Shown piece by piece: positions 32,315-40,456 of a stretch of DNA of 40,456 nt. Positions within the stretch are counted from its first letter, which is position 1. Each line of letters opens with the position of its first letter. A program made the translations under genes and the position numbers. The notes under the pieces were generated by a model, which was not told the DNA's origin, made no database searches, and was given only the letters and a program-made list of their open reading frames with translations. The stretch comes from 3107 sp965216225. GTDB lineage: Bacteria > Pseudomonadota > Alphaproteobacteria > Rhodobacterales > Rhodobacteraceae. The stretch covers positions 1-40,456 of the forward strand of contig CBDCFF010000006.1 of NCBI GenBank assembly GCA_965216225.1, written 5' to 3'.

Positions 32315-34765
32315 ATGTCCGATTTTCCAGACAAGGCCCGCGTGGTCGTCATCGGTGGCGGCATCGTCGGCTGTTCGACGCTCTATCACCTTGCCAGGAA
32401 GGGCTGGACCGACTGCGTTCTTCTGGAAAAGAACGAGTTGACGGCAGGCTCCACCTGGCACGCGGCGGGGAATGTGCCGACCTTCTCGACCTCCTGGTCG
32501 ATCATGAACATGCAGCGCTATTCGACAGAGTTGTATTCGCGGCTGGGCGCAGAGGTCGATTATCCGATGAATTATCACCAGACCGGGTCGATCCGGCTGG
32601 CCCACAGCAAGGAGCGGATGCAGGAATTCGAGCGCGCCGCCGCCATGGGCCGCTATCAGGGGATGAATATCCGCATCCTGACGCCAGAGGAAACCAGGGA
32701 ACGCTATCCCTTCCTTGAGGTCCACGACATTGCCGGTTCGCTGTACGATCCGCACGACGGCGACATCGACCCGGCGCAGGTCACGCAGGCGCTGGCCAGG
32801 GGCGCGCGCGACATGGGGGGGCGCATCCTGCGCTTCACCCCCGCGACCGGCGTGACCCGGACGAATGACAGGCACTGGATCGTCCACACCGAAAAGGGCG
32901 ACATGGAATGCGACCATGTGGTCAACGCCGCCGGTTGCTATGCTCGGCGTGTGGGGGAATGGTTCAAACCCCATGGCGGGCGCACCGTGCCGATGATGGT
33001 GATGAGCCATCAGTACCTGCTGTCGGAAGAAATCCCCGAGATCGCGGCGCATGTCAGGGCGACCGGGAAGAAACTGCCCCTGTTGCGGGATGTGGATGTG
33101 TCCTACTACCTGCGGCAGGAGAAGAACGGCTTCAACCTGGGCCCGTATGAGCCCGACTGCCGCGCGCATTGGGCAACCCCGGACGACCCGATGCCCGAGG
33201 ATTTCAGCTTTCAACTCTGGCCCGACGATCTGGACCGGATCGAGGACATCGTGACCGACGCGATGGCGCGGGTGCCGCTTCTGGGCGCCGCCGGCATCAG
33301 CCGGGTGATCAACGGCCCGATTCCCTATGCCCCGGACGGGCTGCCGCTGATCGGCCCGATGCCGGGCGTGGACAACGCATTCGAGGCCTGCGCCTTCACC
33401 TTCGGCATCGCCCAGGGCGGCGGCGCGGGCAAGGTCATGGCCGAATGGATCGTCGATGGCTGCACCGAATGGGACATGTGGGCGGTCGATCCGCGCCGCC
33501 ATACCGATTACACCGATCACGATTATTGCGTCGCCAGGGGGATGGAGACCTATCGCCACGAATACGCCATGCACTTCCCGCATCACGTCTGGCCCGCCGG
33601 GCGCGACAGGAAGCTGAGCCCGGTTCACGACAGGATCAGGGAACTGGGCGGCGTGATGGGCACCTGCAATGGCTGGGAACGCGCCAACTGGTTCGCGCGG
33701 CCGGGCGATGACACATCCGGGGAAAGCACCCGGACCTGGGGACGCGCCGGACCGTGGCAACAGCGTATCCGGGAGGAATGCGAAGCCGTGCGCGATGGCG
33801 TGGGTGTGCTCGACCTGCCCGGCTTCTCGCGCTTCAGCCTGTCGGGCGGGGGTGCGGCGGAGTGGTTGCGCGGCCTCGCCACGGGCGGATTGCCGAAGGC
33901 GGGGCGGATGAACCTGCTTTATTTCGCGGATCGCCGCGGCCGTATCCTGACCGAGATGTCCTGCCTGCGCCATGACGGGGATTTCTTTACCCTCATCACC
34001 GCAGGCGCCGCGCAATGGCATGATTTCGAATATCTGCGCAAAACCCTCGCGCCGGGGCTGACGCTTGCCGATCACACCCGTGATTTCGCCACGATGATCG
34101 TGACCGGCCCCGAATCGCGCGCATTGTTCAAGGCCATTGGCGCCGGGGCTGACCTCTCTCTGCCCTGGCTCTCGCATCAGCCCGCGACCGTGGCCGGCCA
34201 ACCCTGCGCGCTGGCGCGGGTGTCGTTCGCGGGGGAACTGGGGTGGGAGGTGCATTGCGCCAATGAACGCCAGCCCGCGATCCATGACGCGATCCTGGGT
34301 GCCGGGGCCAGACCCTTCGGGATGTGGGCGCTGAACAGCCTGCGCCTCGAAAAAGGCTATCGCGCGTGGAAGGGCGATCTTTCGACCGATTACTCGATGT
34401 TCGAGGGCGGGCTGGAACGGTTCGTGAGGCTCGACAAGCCGCAGGATTTTCCGGGCAGGTCTGCGCTTCTGTCCGAAAGGCGGCAAGGTTCGAAGAAACG
34501 GTTTGTCACCCTGATTGTCGATGCGGGTGATTGCGACGCGCCCTGCATGTCGTGCATCCGGAAGGACGGAGAGATCGTGGGCGAGACCACCTCGGGCGGC
34601 TGGGGCTATCGCGTGAACGCCTCTGTCGCGCTGGGCATGGTGCGCATTGATCTGGCGACGCCCGGCACGGAACTGGAAGTCGAGATATACGGCGGGAAAT
34701 GCCGCGCTGTGGTTCAGAAGGACGAACCGCTGTGGGATCCGGCCAATGACAGGCTCAGGGCATGA
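32315..34765 (+). CDS. FAD-dependent dehydrogenase with GcvT-like C-terminus (dimethylglycine/sarcosine dehydrogenase family), copy 1
   Basis: Oxidises N-methyl amines; the released methylene group is passed to tetrahydrofolate bound in the C-terminal domain. 816 residues. The dinucleotide-binding motif is VVVIGGGIVGC (10-20). The covalent-flavin histidine is His49 in GSTWHAAG. Substrate-domain blocks include YHQTGSIRLAHSKERM and GPIPYAPDGLPLIGPMPG. The GcvT/aminomethyltransferase part covers about 430-816 (GVLDLPGFSRFSL, GELGWEVHC, LEKGYRAWKGDLS). GGGAGAGAAAG precedes the ATG. The substrate (dimethylglycine, sarcosine or a related betaine product) cannot be fixed by sequence alone. A second copy follows 119 bp downstream. 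Confidence 0.88.
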   Translation: MSDFPDKARVVVIGGGIVGCSTLYHLARKGWTDCVLLEKNELTAGSTWHAAGNVPTFSTSWSIMNMQRYSTELYSRLGAEVDYPMNYHQTGSIRLAHSKERMQEFERAAAMGRYQGMNIRILTPEETRERYPFLEVHDIAGSLYDPHDGDIDPAQVTQALARGARDMGGRILRFTPATGVTRTNDRHWIVHTEKGDMECDHVVNAAGCYARRVGEWFKPHGGRTVPMMVMSHQYLLSEEIPEIAAHVRATGKKLPLLRDVDVSYYLRQEKNGFNLGPYEPDCRAHWATPDDPMPEDFSFQLWPDDLDRIEDIVTDAMARVPLLGAAGISRVINGPIPYAPDGLPLIGPMPGVDNAFEACAFTFGIAQGGGAGKVMAEWIVDGCTEWDMWAVDPRRHTDYTDHDYCVARGMETYRHEYAMHFPHHVWPAGRDRKLSPVHDRIRELGGVMGTCNGWERANWFARPGDDTSGESTRTWGRAGPWQQRIREECEAVRDGVGVLDLPGFSRFSLSGGGAAEWLRGLATGGLPKAGRMNLLYFADRRGRILTEMSCLRHDGDFFTLITAGAAQWHDFEYLRKTLAPGLTLADHTRDFATMIVTGPESRALFKAIGAGADLSLPWLSHQPATVAGQPCALARVSFAGELGWEVHCANERQPAIHDAILGAGARPFGMWALNSLRLEKGYRAWKGDLSTDYSMFEGGLERFVRLDKPQDFPGRSALLSERRQGSKKRFVTLIVDAGDCDAPCMSCIRKDGEIVGETTSGGWGYRVNASVALGMVRIDLATPGTELEVEIYGGKCRAVVQKDEPLWDPANDRLRA

Positions 34766-34884
34766 GCCGGGCGGCCCCGGCGCGATGGCCGGTTGATCCC
34801 TGATCCCGGAACCCTGTCCCGGAATATCCGTGCCGATACCCTGGCCGATACCATGCCTGGCCGATACCATGAAGGAGCCCCAGA

Positions 34885-37359
34885 ATGTCTTTTCCCGCAC
34901 AAGCCCGCGTGGTCATCATTGGCGGTGGCGTTATCGGATGCTCGGTCGCCTATCACCTTGCGAAACTCGGCTGGAAGGATGTCGTTCTGCTGGAGCGCAA
35001 ACCGCTGACCTCGGGCACCACATGGCACGCCGCCGGGCTGATCGGCCAGTTGCGCGCGACCTCGAACATGACCAGACTCGCGCAGTATTCGACCGGCCTG
35101 TATCTGGGGCTGGAAGAGGAAACCGGCGTCGCCACCGGTATGCGGCAGGTGGGGTCCATCTCTGTCGCGCTGACCGGTGAGCGGCTGGAAGAGCTGTACC
35201 GCAGCGCCGCCATGGCGCGGGCCTTTGGCGTCCCGGCAGAGGAACTGTCGCCCGCAGAGGTCAGCGAGCGTTACGGGCATATCAATCCCGACGGCGTTAC
35301 CGGCGGTGTCTGGCTGCCCACGGACGGGCAGGCCGATCCGGCCAATATCGCGCTGGCGCTGGCCAGGGGCGCGCGGCGGCGGGGCGCGCTGATCAGCGAG
35401 CGGGTCAGGGTCACGGGCATCGCCCGCGCCGGTCGCCGCGTGACCGGCATCGACTGGGTTTCGGACGACGGCGGGGACCGGGGCCATATCGCCTGCGACA
35501 TGGTGGTGAACTGCGCGGGCATGTGGGGGCACGAGGTCGGCCGCATGGCGGGCGTCAATGTCCCGCTACATGCGTGCGAGCATTTCTACGTCGTGACGGA
35601 AGCGATCGCGGGCCTGACCCGGATGCCGGTTCTGCGGGTGCCCGACGAATGCGCCTATTACAAGGAGGACGCGGGCAAGATCCTGTTGGGCGCGTTTGAG
35701 CGCGACGCCAAGCCCTGGGCAATGAACGGCATTCCCGAGGATTTCGAGTTTGATCAGTTGCCCGAGGATTTCGACCATTTCGAACCGATCCTTGAAGCCG
35801 CCTGTAACCGGATGCCGATGCTGGCCGGGGCGGGGATTCACACCTTCTTCAACGGCCCCGAATCCTTTACGCCCGATGATGCCTATCTTCTTGGCCTCGC
35901 CCCCGAGATGGACAATTTCTGGGTCGCTGCGGGCTTCAACTCCATCGGCATCCAGTCGGCGGGCGGCGTGGGCATGGCGCTGGCCCGGTGGATGGAAGAC
36001 GGCGAAAAGCCTTTTGACCTGGGGGATGTGGACATCTCGCGCATGGACCCGTTCCAGGGCAACAGGCGTTATCTGCGTGAGCGTTCCAGGGAAACGCCGG
36101 GGCTGCTTTACGCCGATCATTTCCCTTACCGGCAAAAGGCGACCGCGCGCGGTGTGCGCCGGACGCCCTTCCACCATCATCTGAAGGAACTGGGCGCGGT
36201 CTTTGGCGAGACCGGCGGCTGGGAACGCGCCGACTGGTTCGCGAATGCGGGGCAGGAACGGCAATACCGATACGGCTGGAAACGTCAGAACTGGTTTGAA
36301 AACGCCGCCGCCGAACATCGCGCCGTGCGCGAGAACGTCGGCATGTATGACATGAGCTCTTTCGGCAAGATCCGGGTCGAGGGGCCGGACGCAGAGGCGT
36401 ATCTGAACCATATCTGCGGCGCCTGCATGTCGGCGCCGGCAGGCAGGATCGTCTATACGCAATTCCTCAACCCCCGCGGCGGGATCGAGGCCGACGTGAC
36501 CGTGACACGCCTGTCGGAAACCGTCTTTCTGGTCGTGACCCCGGCAGTGACACGTCTGGCGGATCAAACCCGGATGATGCGTCACAAGGGCGATTTCAGC
36601 GTCGCGATCACCGATATGACTCCGGCCGAAGGCGTGCTGGCAGTGATGGGGCCCAACTCCCGGACGCTTCTGGAAAACGTGTCGCCCGACGATTTCACCA
36701 ACGCCGCCCACCCGTTCGGCACGGCGCGGAAGATAGAGATCGGCATGGCCCTCGCCCGCGCCCATCGCATCAGCTATGTGGGCGAGTTGGGGTGGGAACT
36801 CTACATCCCCGCCGAAATGTCCGGCCATGTGTTTGAAACCCTGTGGGAGGCCGGGCAGGAGATGGGGCTGAAACCGTGCGGTATGCACATGATGGACTCC
36901 TGCCGGATCGAGAAGGGATTCCGCCATTTCGGCCATGACATCACCTGCGAGGATCACGTGATCGACGCCGGGCTCGGTTTTGCCGTCAACACCGGCAAGG
37001 CGGATTTCATCGGCAGGGCCGCCGTTCTGGAGCGAAGGGAGAGCGGCCCGAAAAACCGCATGGTGCAGTTCAGGCTGACCGACCCGGAACCGCTGCTGTT
37101 CCATAACGAGCCGTTGATCCGGGATGGCGAGATTGTGGGCCATGTCAGTTCCGGCAACTACGGCCACACGCTTGGCGGGGCCATCGGCATGGGCTATGTG
37201 CCCTGCGAAGGCGAAAGTGCTGCGGATGTGCTGGGATCCACCTACGAGATTGACGTGATGGGCGCACGGGTAAAGGCGGAAGCCTCGCTCCGACCCATGT
37301 ACGACCCGCGATCGGAACGGGTGAAGGTCCAGGGTCCGGGCCGGTTGATTTCAGTTTGA
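34885..37359 (+). CDS. FAD-dependent dehydrogenase with GcvT-like C-terminus (dimethylglycine/sarcosine dehydrogenase family), copy 2
   Basis: 824 residues with the same architecture as copy 1 but clearly diverged. The FAD motif is VVIIGGGVIGCS and the covalent-flavin His48 is in GTTWHAAGL. ERFGHINPDGV-type and TFFNGPESFTPDDAYLLGLAPE blocks follow. In the GcvT part are FGKIRVEGPDAEAYLNHICGA, GPNSRTLLENVSPDDF, ELGWELYIPAEM and DSCRIEKGFRHFGHD. This copy is closer in pattern to canonical dimethylglycine dehydrogenase. GAAGGAG lies 10 bp upstream of the ATG. Between the two genes is a short tandem run of TGGCCGATACCATG-like units (34825-34870). Confidence 0.88.
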   Translation: MSFPAQARVVIIGGGVIGCSVAYHLAKLGWKDVVLLERKPLTSGTTWHAAGLIGQLRATSNMTRLAQYSTGLYLGLEEETGVATGMRQVGSISVALTGERLEELYRSAAMARAFGVPAEELSPAEVSERYGHINPDGVTGGVWLPTDGQADPANIALALARGARRRGALISERVRVTGIARAGRRVTGIDWVSDDGGDRGHIACDMVVNCAGMWGHEVGRMAGVNVPLHACEHFYVVTEAIAGLTRMPVLRVPDECAYYKEDAGKILLGAFERDAKPWAMNGIPEDFEFDQLPEDFDHFEPILEAACNRMPMLAGAGIHTFFNGPESFTPDDAYLLGLAPEMDNFWVAAGFNSIGIQSAGGVGMALARWMEDGEKPFDLGDVDISRMDPFQGNRRYLRERSRETPGLLYADHFPYRQKATARGVRRTPFHHHLKELGAVFGETGGWERADWFANAGQERQYRYGWKRQNWFENAAAEHRAVRENVGMYDMSSFGKIRVEGPDAEAYLNHICGACMSAPAGRIVYTQFLNPRGGIEADVTVTRLSETVFLVVTPAVTRLADQTRMMRHKGDFSVAITDMTPAEGVLAVMGPNSRTLLENVSPDDFTNAAHPFGTARKIEIGMALARAHRISYVGELGWELYIPAEMSGHVFETLWEAGQEMGLKPCGMHMMDSCRIEKGFRHFGHDITCEDHVIDAGLGFAVNTGKADFIGRAAVLERRESGPKNRMVQFRLTDPEPLLFHNEPLIRDGEIVGHVSSGNYGHTLGGAIGMGYVPCEGESAADVLGSTYEIDVMGARVKAEASLRPMYDPRSERVKVQGPGRLISV

Positions 37360-37403
37360 ACTGCTGATTCACCGCCGCAGGAATCACGGATGTTTCCCGG
37401 TCG

Positions 37404-37619
37404 GCCCCGAGTATGCGGAGATATTCGAAATGGCGGGCCACCTGCTGCTGATCGCCGGACTCCCGGGCCGAATGTCGAGTTCGCTTTATACAGGCGGCCG
37501 CAAGAACGCGCGCATGTTTGACCAGGGTCCGTATTCGGTCGAGCGTAACCCGCTGTACGCAGGCGCCTTTGCAGCGGTCGCCGGTGCAGGGCTGTCAACC
37601 GGTATGCTGACCATTGCCG
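37404..37619 (+). pseudogene. Isoprenylcysteine carboxyl methyltransferase (ICMT)-family membrane enzyme, internal fragment
   Basis: The frame reads EYAEIFEMAGHLLLIAGLPGRM, SLYTGGRKNARMFDQGPYSVERNPLYAGAF and VAGAGLSTGMLTIA. The GRKN..MFDQGPYSVERNPLY block matches the SAM-binding GPY..xRNPxY signature of ICMT/PEMT-like membrane methyltransferases. There is no start codon context, the N-terminal helices are missing, and the C-terminal half is cut off at about 37619 by unrelated sequence. It is a fragment between the dehydrogenase and metG (convergent). Confidence 0.65.
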
Positions 37620-37658
37620 CCAGCCGCGCATCGGACCGGAGTGCCCCGCCCCCGTACC

Positions 37659-39377
37659 CTACGCCCGCGTTCCCGCGAATTTCGCCTGCCAGCCCTCACG
37701 CTCTTCATCGCCGATCTTGGCGAAGAGCGCCTCCGGCGCCTCGAACGGGTGGCCGGGCGGCAGGGCAGAGAGCGCCTTTGCAATATTGTCGGGCCAGTCG
37801 GCGTTGCCGGATTTCATCGCCGCCAGCATCCTGTCGGCCGCATCCGGGATGAAGGGGCGCGACAGCACGGCGTAAACCCGGATCAGGTTCAGCGCCAGGC
37901 GGACGATGACGGCGGCGCGCTGCGGGTCGGTCCTGAAGGCGGCCCAGGGCGCGGCGTCTTGCAGATATTCATTGCCAAGCCTCCAGATGGCGCGCAATTC
38001 CGACGTGGATTTTCGCACTTCCATCGCATCCATATGGCCTTCATAAGCGCGGATACGGGTGGCCAGCGCCTTTGTCAGCGCCTCTTCCGCCGGGCCGTAT
38101 TCGCCGCCTGCGGGCACTTCCCCGCCAAATCTGGAGCGGCAGAATTTGGTGACGCGGGAAACGAAGTTGCCAAGAATGTCGGCAAGATCCTTGTTCACGC
38201 CAGCCTGGAAGTTTTTCCAGGTAAATTCACTGTCGGAATTTTCGGGCGCATGGCTCAGAAGCCACCAGCGCCAGTAATCGGCGGGCAGTATCTCCAGCGC
38301 CTGATCCATGAAGATGCCGCGCCCCCGAGAGGTCGAGAACTGGCCGCCATCGTAGGTCAGGTAGTTGAAGGACTTTATGTAATCGACCATCTTCCACGGC
38401 TCGCCCGAGCCCATGATCGTGGCCGGGAAGGAAAGCGTGTGAAAGGGCACGTTGTCCTTGCCCATGAACTGCACGTAACGCACATCGCCGGCGCCCTTGT
38501 CGGTGCGCCACCAGCGCTGCCAGTCGGCATCGGATTTGCCGTTCGCCCCGGCCCATTCGGCGGCGCAGGCGATGTATTCGATGGGGGCATCGAACCAGAC
38601 ATAGAAGACCTTGCCCTCCATCCCCGGCCACGCCTCTTCGCCCTTCCTTACCGGCACACCCCAGTAAAGGTCGCGGGTGATGCCGCGATCCTGCAACCCG
38701 TCGCCGTCATGCAGCCATTTCCTGGCAATGGAGGTGGTCAGGACGGGCCAGCCGGTTTTCGAGGCGATCCAGTCTTCCAGCCGGTTCTTCATGACGGATT
38801 GGCGCAGGTGCAGGTGCCTGGTTTCGCGGATTTCCAGGTCCGTCGCGCCGGAACCGGCAGAGCGCGGGTCGATCAGGTCGGTGGGGTCGAGTTGCCTGGT
38901 GCAGTTCTCGCACTGGTCGCCACGGGCCTTGTCATAACCGCATTCGGGGCAGGTGCCCTCAATATAGCGGTCGGGCAGGAACCGGCCATCGGTGGCGGAG
39001 TAGATCTGTTTTTCGACCACTTCCCCGATCAGCCCGGCCTCTGCCAGCCGACCCGCGAAATGCTGGGTCAGCCGATGGTTCTGCGGGCTGGAGGACCGGC
39101 CGAAATGGTCGAATGACAGGCGGAACCCCTCCGACAGCCGCGACTGCACCGCGTGCATCTCGCGGCAATACTCCTCTACCGGCCGGCTGGCCCTGGCGGC
39201 GGCGAGTTCGGCGGGGGTGCCGTGTTCGTCGGTGGCGCAGAGAAACATCACCTCATGCCCGCGACCGCGCATGTAACGGGCATAAAGGTCCGCTGGAAGC
39301 TGACTGCCGACGAGAGTGCCCAGATGCTTGATCCCGTTGATGTAGGGGATCGCCGAGGTGATGAGAATGCGCGCCAC
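37659..39377 (-). CDS. metG: Methionyl-tRNA synthetase
   Basis: Charges tRNAMet. The 572-residue protein is a class I synthetase. The HIGH-equivalent is in YINGIKHLGTLVGSQLPADLY. The zinc-binding knuckles are CPECGYDKARGDQCENC. Methionine pocket sequence includes WFDAPIEYIACAAEW, and the KMSKS-equivalent is FSTSRGRGIF. The anticodon-binding helices are at about 400-560. No C-terminal dimerisation (EMAP-like) domain is present, as in other Rhodobacteraceae. ATG at 39377; the gene is preceded by a 77-bp gap to the MFS gene. Confidence 0.96.
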   Translation of the reverse strand: MARILITSAIPYINGIKHLGTLVGSQLPADLYARYMRGRGHEVMFLCATDEHGTPAELAAARASRPVEEYCREMHAVQSRLSEGFRLSFDHFGRSSSPQNHRLTQHFAGRLAEAGLIGEVVEKQIYSATDGRFLPDRYIEGTCPECGYDKARGDQCENCTRQLDPTDLIDPRSAGSGATDLEIRETRHLHLRQSVMKNRLEDWIASKTGWPVLTTSIARKWLHDGDGLQDRGITRDLYWGVPVRKGEEAWPGMEGKVFYVWFDAPIEYIACAAEWAGANGKSDADWQRWWRTDKGAGDVRYVQFMGKDNVPFHTLSFPATIMGSGEPWKMVDYIKSFNYLTYDGGQFSTSRGRGIFMDQALEILPADYWRWWLLSHAPENSDSEFTWKNFQAGVNKDLADILGNFVSRVTKFCRSRFGGEVPAGGEYGPAEEALTKALATRIRAYEGHMDAMEVRKSTSELRAIWRLGNEYLQDAAPWAAFRTDPQRAAVIVRLALNLIRVYAVLSRPFIPDAADRMLAAMKSGNADWPDNIAKALSALPPGHPFEAPEALFAKIGDEEREGWQAKFAGTRA

Positions 39378-39454
39378 CGGTCACAGCCTTCCTGTTCGTG
39401 ATCCCGCCCCTCTTAGCGCAGGCGTCCGGGATGCTCCAGCGGTGAAATCGAGGG

Positions 39455-40456
39455 TCAGGAACGCTCTCGCGATTTGCCCAGAAGGGCGCCGATCGTGAAA
39501 GAGGAGCGCGGCGTGTAGACATAGCGCGTGCGCTCCGTGCTTGTCCGGCGGCGGCGCATCCGGTTCACGCCGAACACGATGAGGGCCAGATGCCCCGTCG
39601 CGATCATCCCGAAAAGCGCGGCCGGGCCGAAATTGTCGATCAGCGCCGAGGCGGCATAGGGGCTGGCAATGGCGCCCAGCGCATAGAAGAACATCAGCGC
39701 GGCGGACAGTTCGACCCGCTGTTCACTGGTGGCGAAGTCGTTCGCATGGGCGGCGGAGACCGAAAAGACGGGGAAGGTGGTGAAGCCGAACAGACCAGCC
39801 CCCAGCATGACCATGGGCGTGCCGCCACCGGCCACAAGGACCGTCGTCGCGCAGGCCAGCATGGCCGCGCCCGACAGCCAGACCAGCACCCAGCGGCGAT
39901 CAAACTTGTCGGCAAGCCACCCGATCGGATACTGCGCAAGCGCCCCGCCCAGCACGAATGCCGCTAGGAAGAAAGCGATCTGACCGATCTGAAGGCCGAC
40001 CTCCTGCCCGTAAACCGGACCCACCATGCGGAAAGAGGCAGAGGTCAGCGCCGCGACGACCACGCCGACCGAGGCCAGCGGCGAGATCGACCAGGCCAGC
40101 CCGGGGCGCAGGCGCGGCGCGGCAGGGGTTTCCGGCGGGCTCGCCCTCGTCAGGGTCAGCGGCAGCAGGGAAGCGCAGCACAGCAGGACCAGCAGGTTGT
40201 AGCTGACATAGGCGGTCGGCTCCAGCACGGCGATCAGCAACTGCGCGCCCAGCGAGGCCCCCATGTCGATAATCCGGTAGGTGCCCATGGCGCGGCCACG
40301 GGTTTCATTGGTGATCCTGGCGTTCAGCCACGCCTCGATCACCGTGTAGCACCCCGAAATGCACAGGCCGGAGCCGACCCGGAATGCGGCCCACATATAA
40401 GGGTTGTCGGTCAGCGTATGCGAAATCAGCCCGATTGCGCCTGCGGCGGTGAAGGC
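39455..40456 (-). CDS. MFS transporter (YcaD-like), N-terminus outside window
   Basis: The frame is open to the window edge (AFTAAGAIGLISHTLTDNPY precedes the first internal Met), so the first helices are missing. At least nine hydrophobic segments remain. The RVGSGLCISGCYTVIEAWLNARITNETRGRAMGTYRI stretch, with its conserved Glu-Trp-Leu and arginine loop, is typical of the YcaD/YfkF-type MFS proteins. ALAQYPIGWLADKFDRRWVL marks the second-half signature loop. It is an inner-membrane transporter with unknown substrate; metG lies downstream on the same strand. Confidence 0.85.
   Translation of the reverse strand, partial: AFTAAGAIGLISHTLTDNPYMWAAFRVGSGLCISGCYTVIEAWLNARITNETRGRAMGTYRIIDMGASLGAQLLIAVLEPTAYVSYNLLVLLCCASLLPLTLTRASPPETPAAPRLRPGLAWSISPLASVGVVVAALTSASFRMVGPVYGQEVGLQIGQIAFFLAAFVLGGALAQYPIGWLADKFDRRWVLVWLSGAAMLACATTVLVAGGGTPMVMLGAGLFGFTTFPVFSVSAAHANDFATSEQRVELSAALMFFYALGAIASPYAASALIDNFGPAALFGMIATGHLALIVFGVNRMRRRRTSTERTRYVYTPRSSFTIGALLGKSRERS

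Noticed and set aside
31928..34900. 990-codon open frame on the minus strand
   Set aside because: Antisense shadow of the first GcvT-fused dehydrogenase. It has no family similarity, while the plus strand has complete FAD and GcvT motifs.
1..40456. tRNA or rRNA genes
   Set aside because: No cloverleaf-like T-arm (GGTTCGANTCC) context or rRNA-like stretch was recognised; the intergenic gaps are short and GC-rich.

Overview
The window is GC-rich alphaproteobacterial chromosome, most likely Rhodobacteraceae. The evidence is the housekeeping gene order rpoZ-rsh-DUF2062-pdxJ-acpS-(island)-lepB-rnc-era-DUF1491-recO, remnants of a cbb3 oxidase (cco) locus, two GcvT-type methylamine dehydrogenases in tandem, and the protein sequences themselves. 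No rRNA, tRNA or phage genes were seen. Coding is dense. The flavour is a core chromosome carrying one mobile/CRISPR island and an unusual number of decayed genes.

Layout. 1-3.2 kb: end of an MltB-type lytic transglycosylase, a small secreted protein, an SDR protein, a frameshifted RsmC-like methyltransferase, clpS. 3.3-6.1 kb: an internally deleted HAD hydrolase, a D-Ala-D-Ala carboxypeptidase with SPOR domain, a fumarylacetoacetate-hydrolase family enzyme. 6.1-7.95 kb: a collapsed cco locus. An intact ccoS is followed by ccoI and ccoN reduced to fused fragments. Inside the ccoI remnant is a perfect 28-bp-repeat/33-bp-spacer array whose repeat is itself ccoI coding sequence. 8-14 kb: PatB-type aminotransferase, def-fmt, rnhA, ispH, a NYN-domain protein, folK. 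13.9-18.4 kb: rpoZ to acpS.

18.4-23.0 kb is an island between acpS and lepB. It holds a 10-repeat CRISPR array (36-bp repeats, about 30-bp spacers, with a three-spacer block duplicated). The array starts 17 bp after the stop codon of a TnpB-like RuvC nuclease gene. That gene is split by an IS256-family element with exact 9-bp target duplications, and the IS256 element is itself split by an IS110-family element. Removing the IS256 insertion and one duplication in silico restores an uninterrupted 429-codon gene with all RuvC and zinc-finger residues. The 3' end of this gene carries a 13-nt anti-repeat to the array repeat. I regard this as a candidate minimal type V (V-U-like) CRISPR system built from TnpB, recently inactivated by transposition. 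It is the main discovery candidate. The ccoI array is the second.

23.1-26.7 kb: lepB-rnc-era-DUF1491-recO. 26.7-31.7 kb: META-domain lipoprotein, rimO, gamma-glutamyltransferase, and an RsbW/STAS partner-switching pair. 31.7-37.6 kb: a dead XRE/cupin regulator with a retained palindromic operator-like site, a formaldehyde-activating-enzyme (GFA) remnant, two GcvT-fused FAD dehydrogenases of the dimethylglycine/sarcosine type, and an ICMT-family fragment. 37.7-40.5 kb: metG and a truncated MFS transporter.

Family assignments come from reading the protein sequences. No database search was run.
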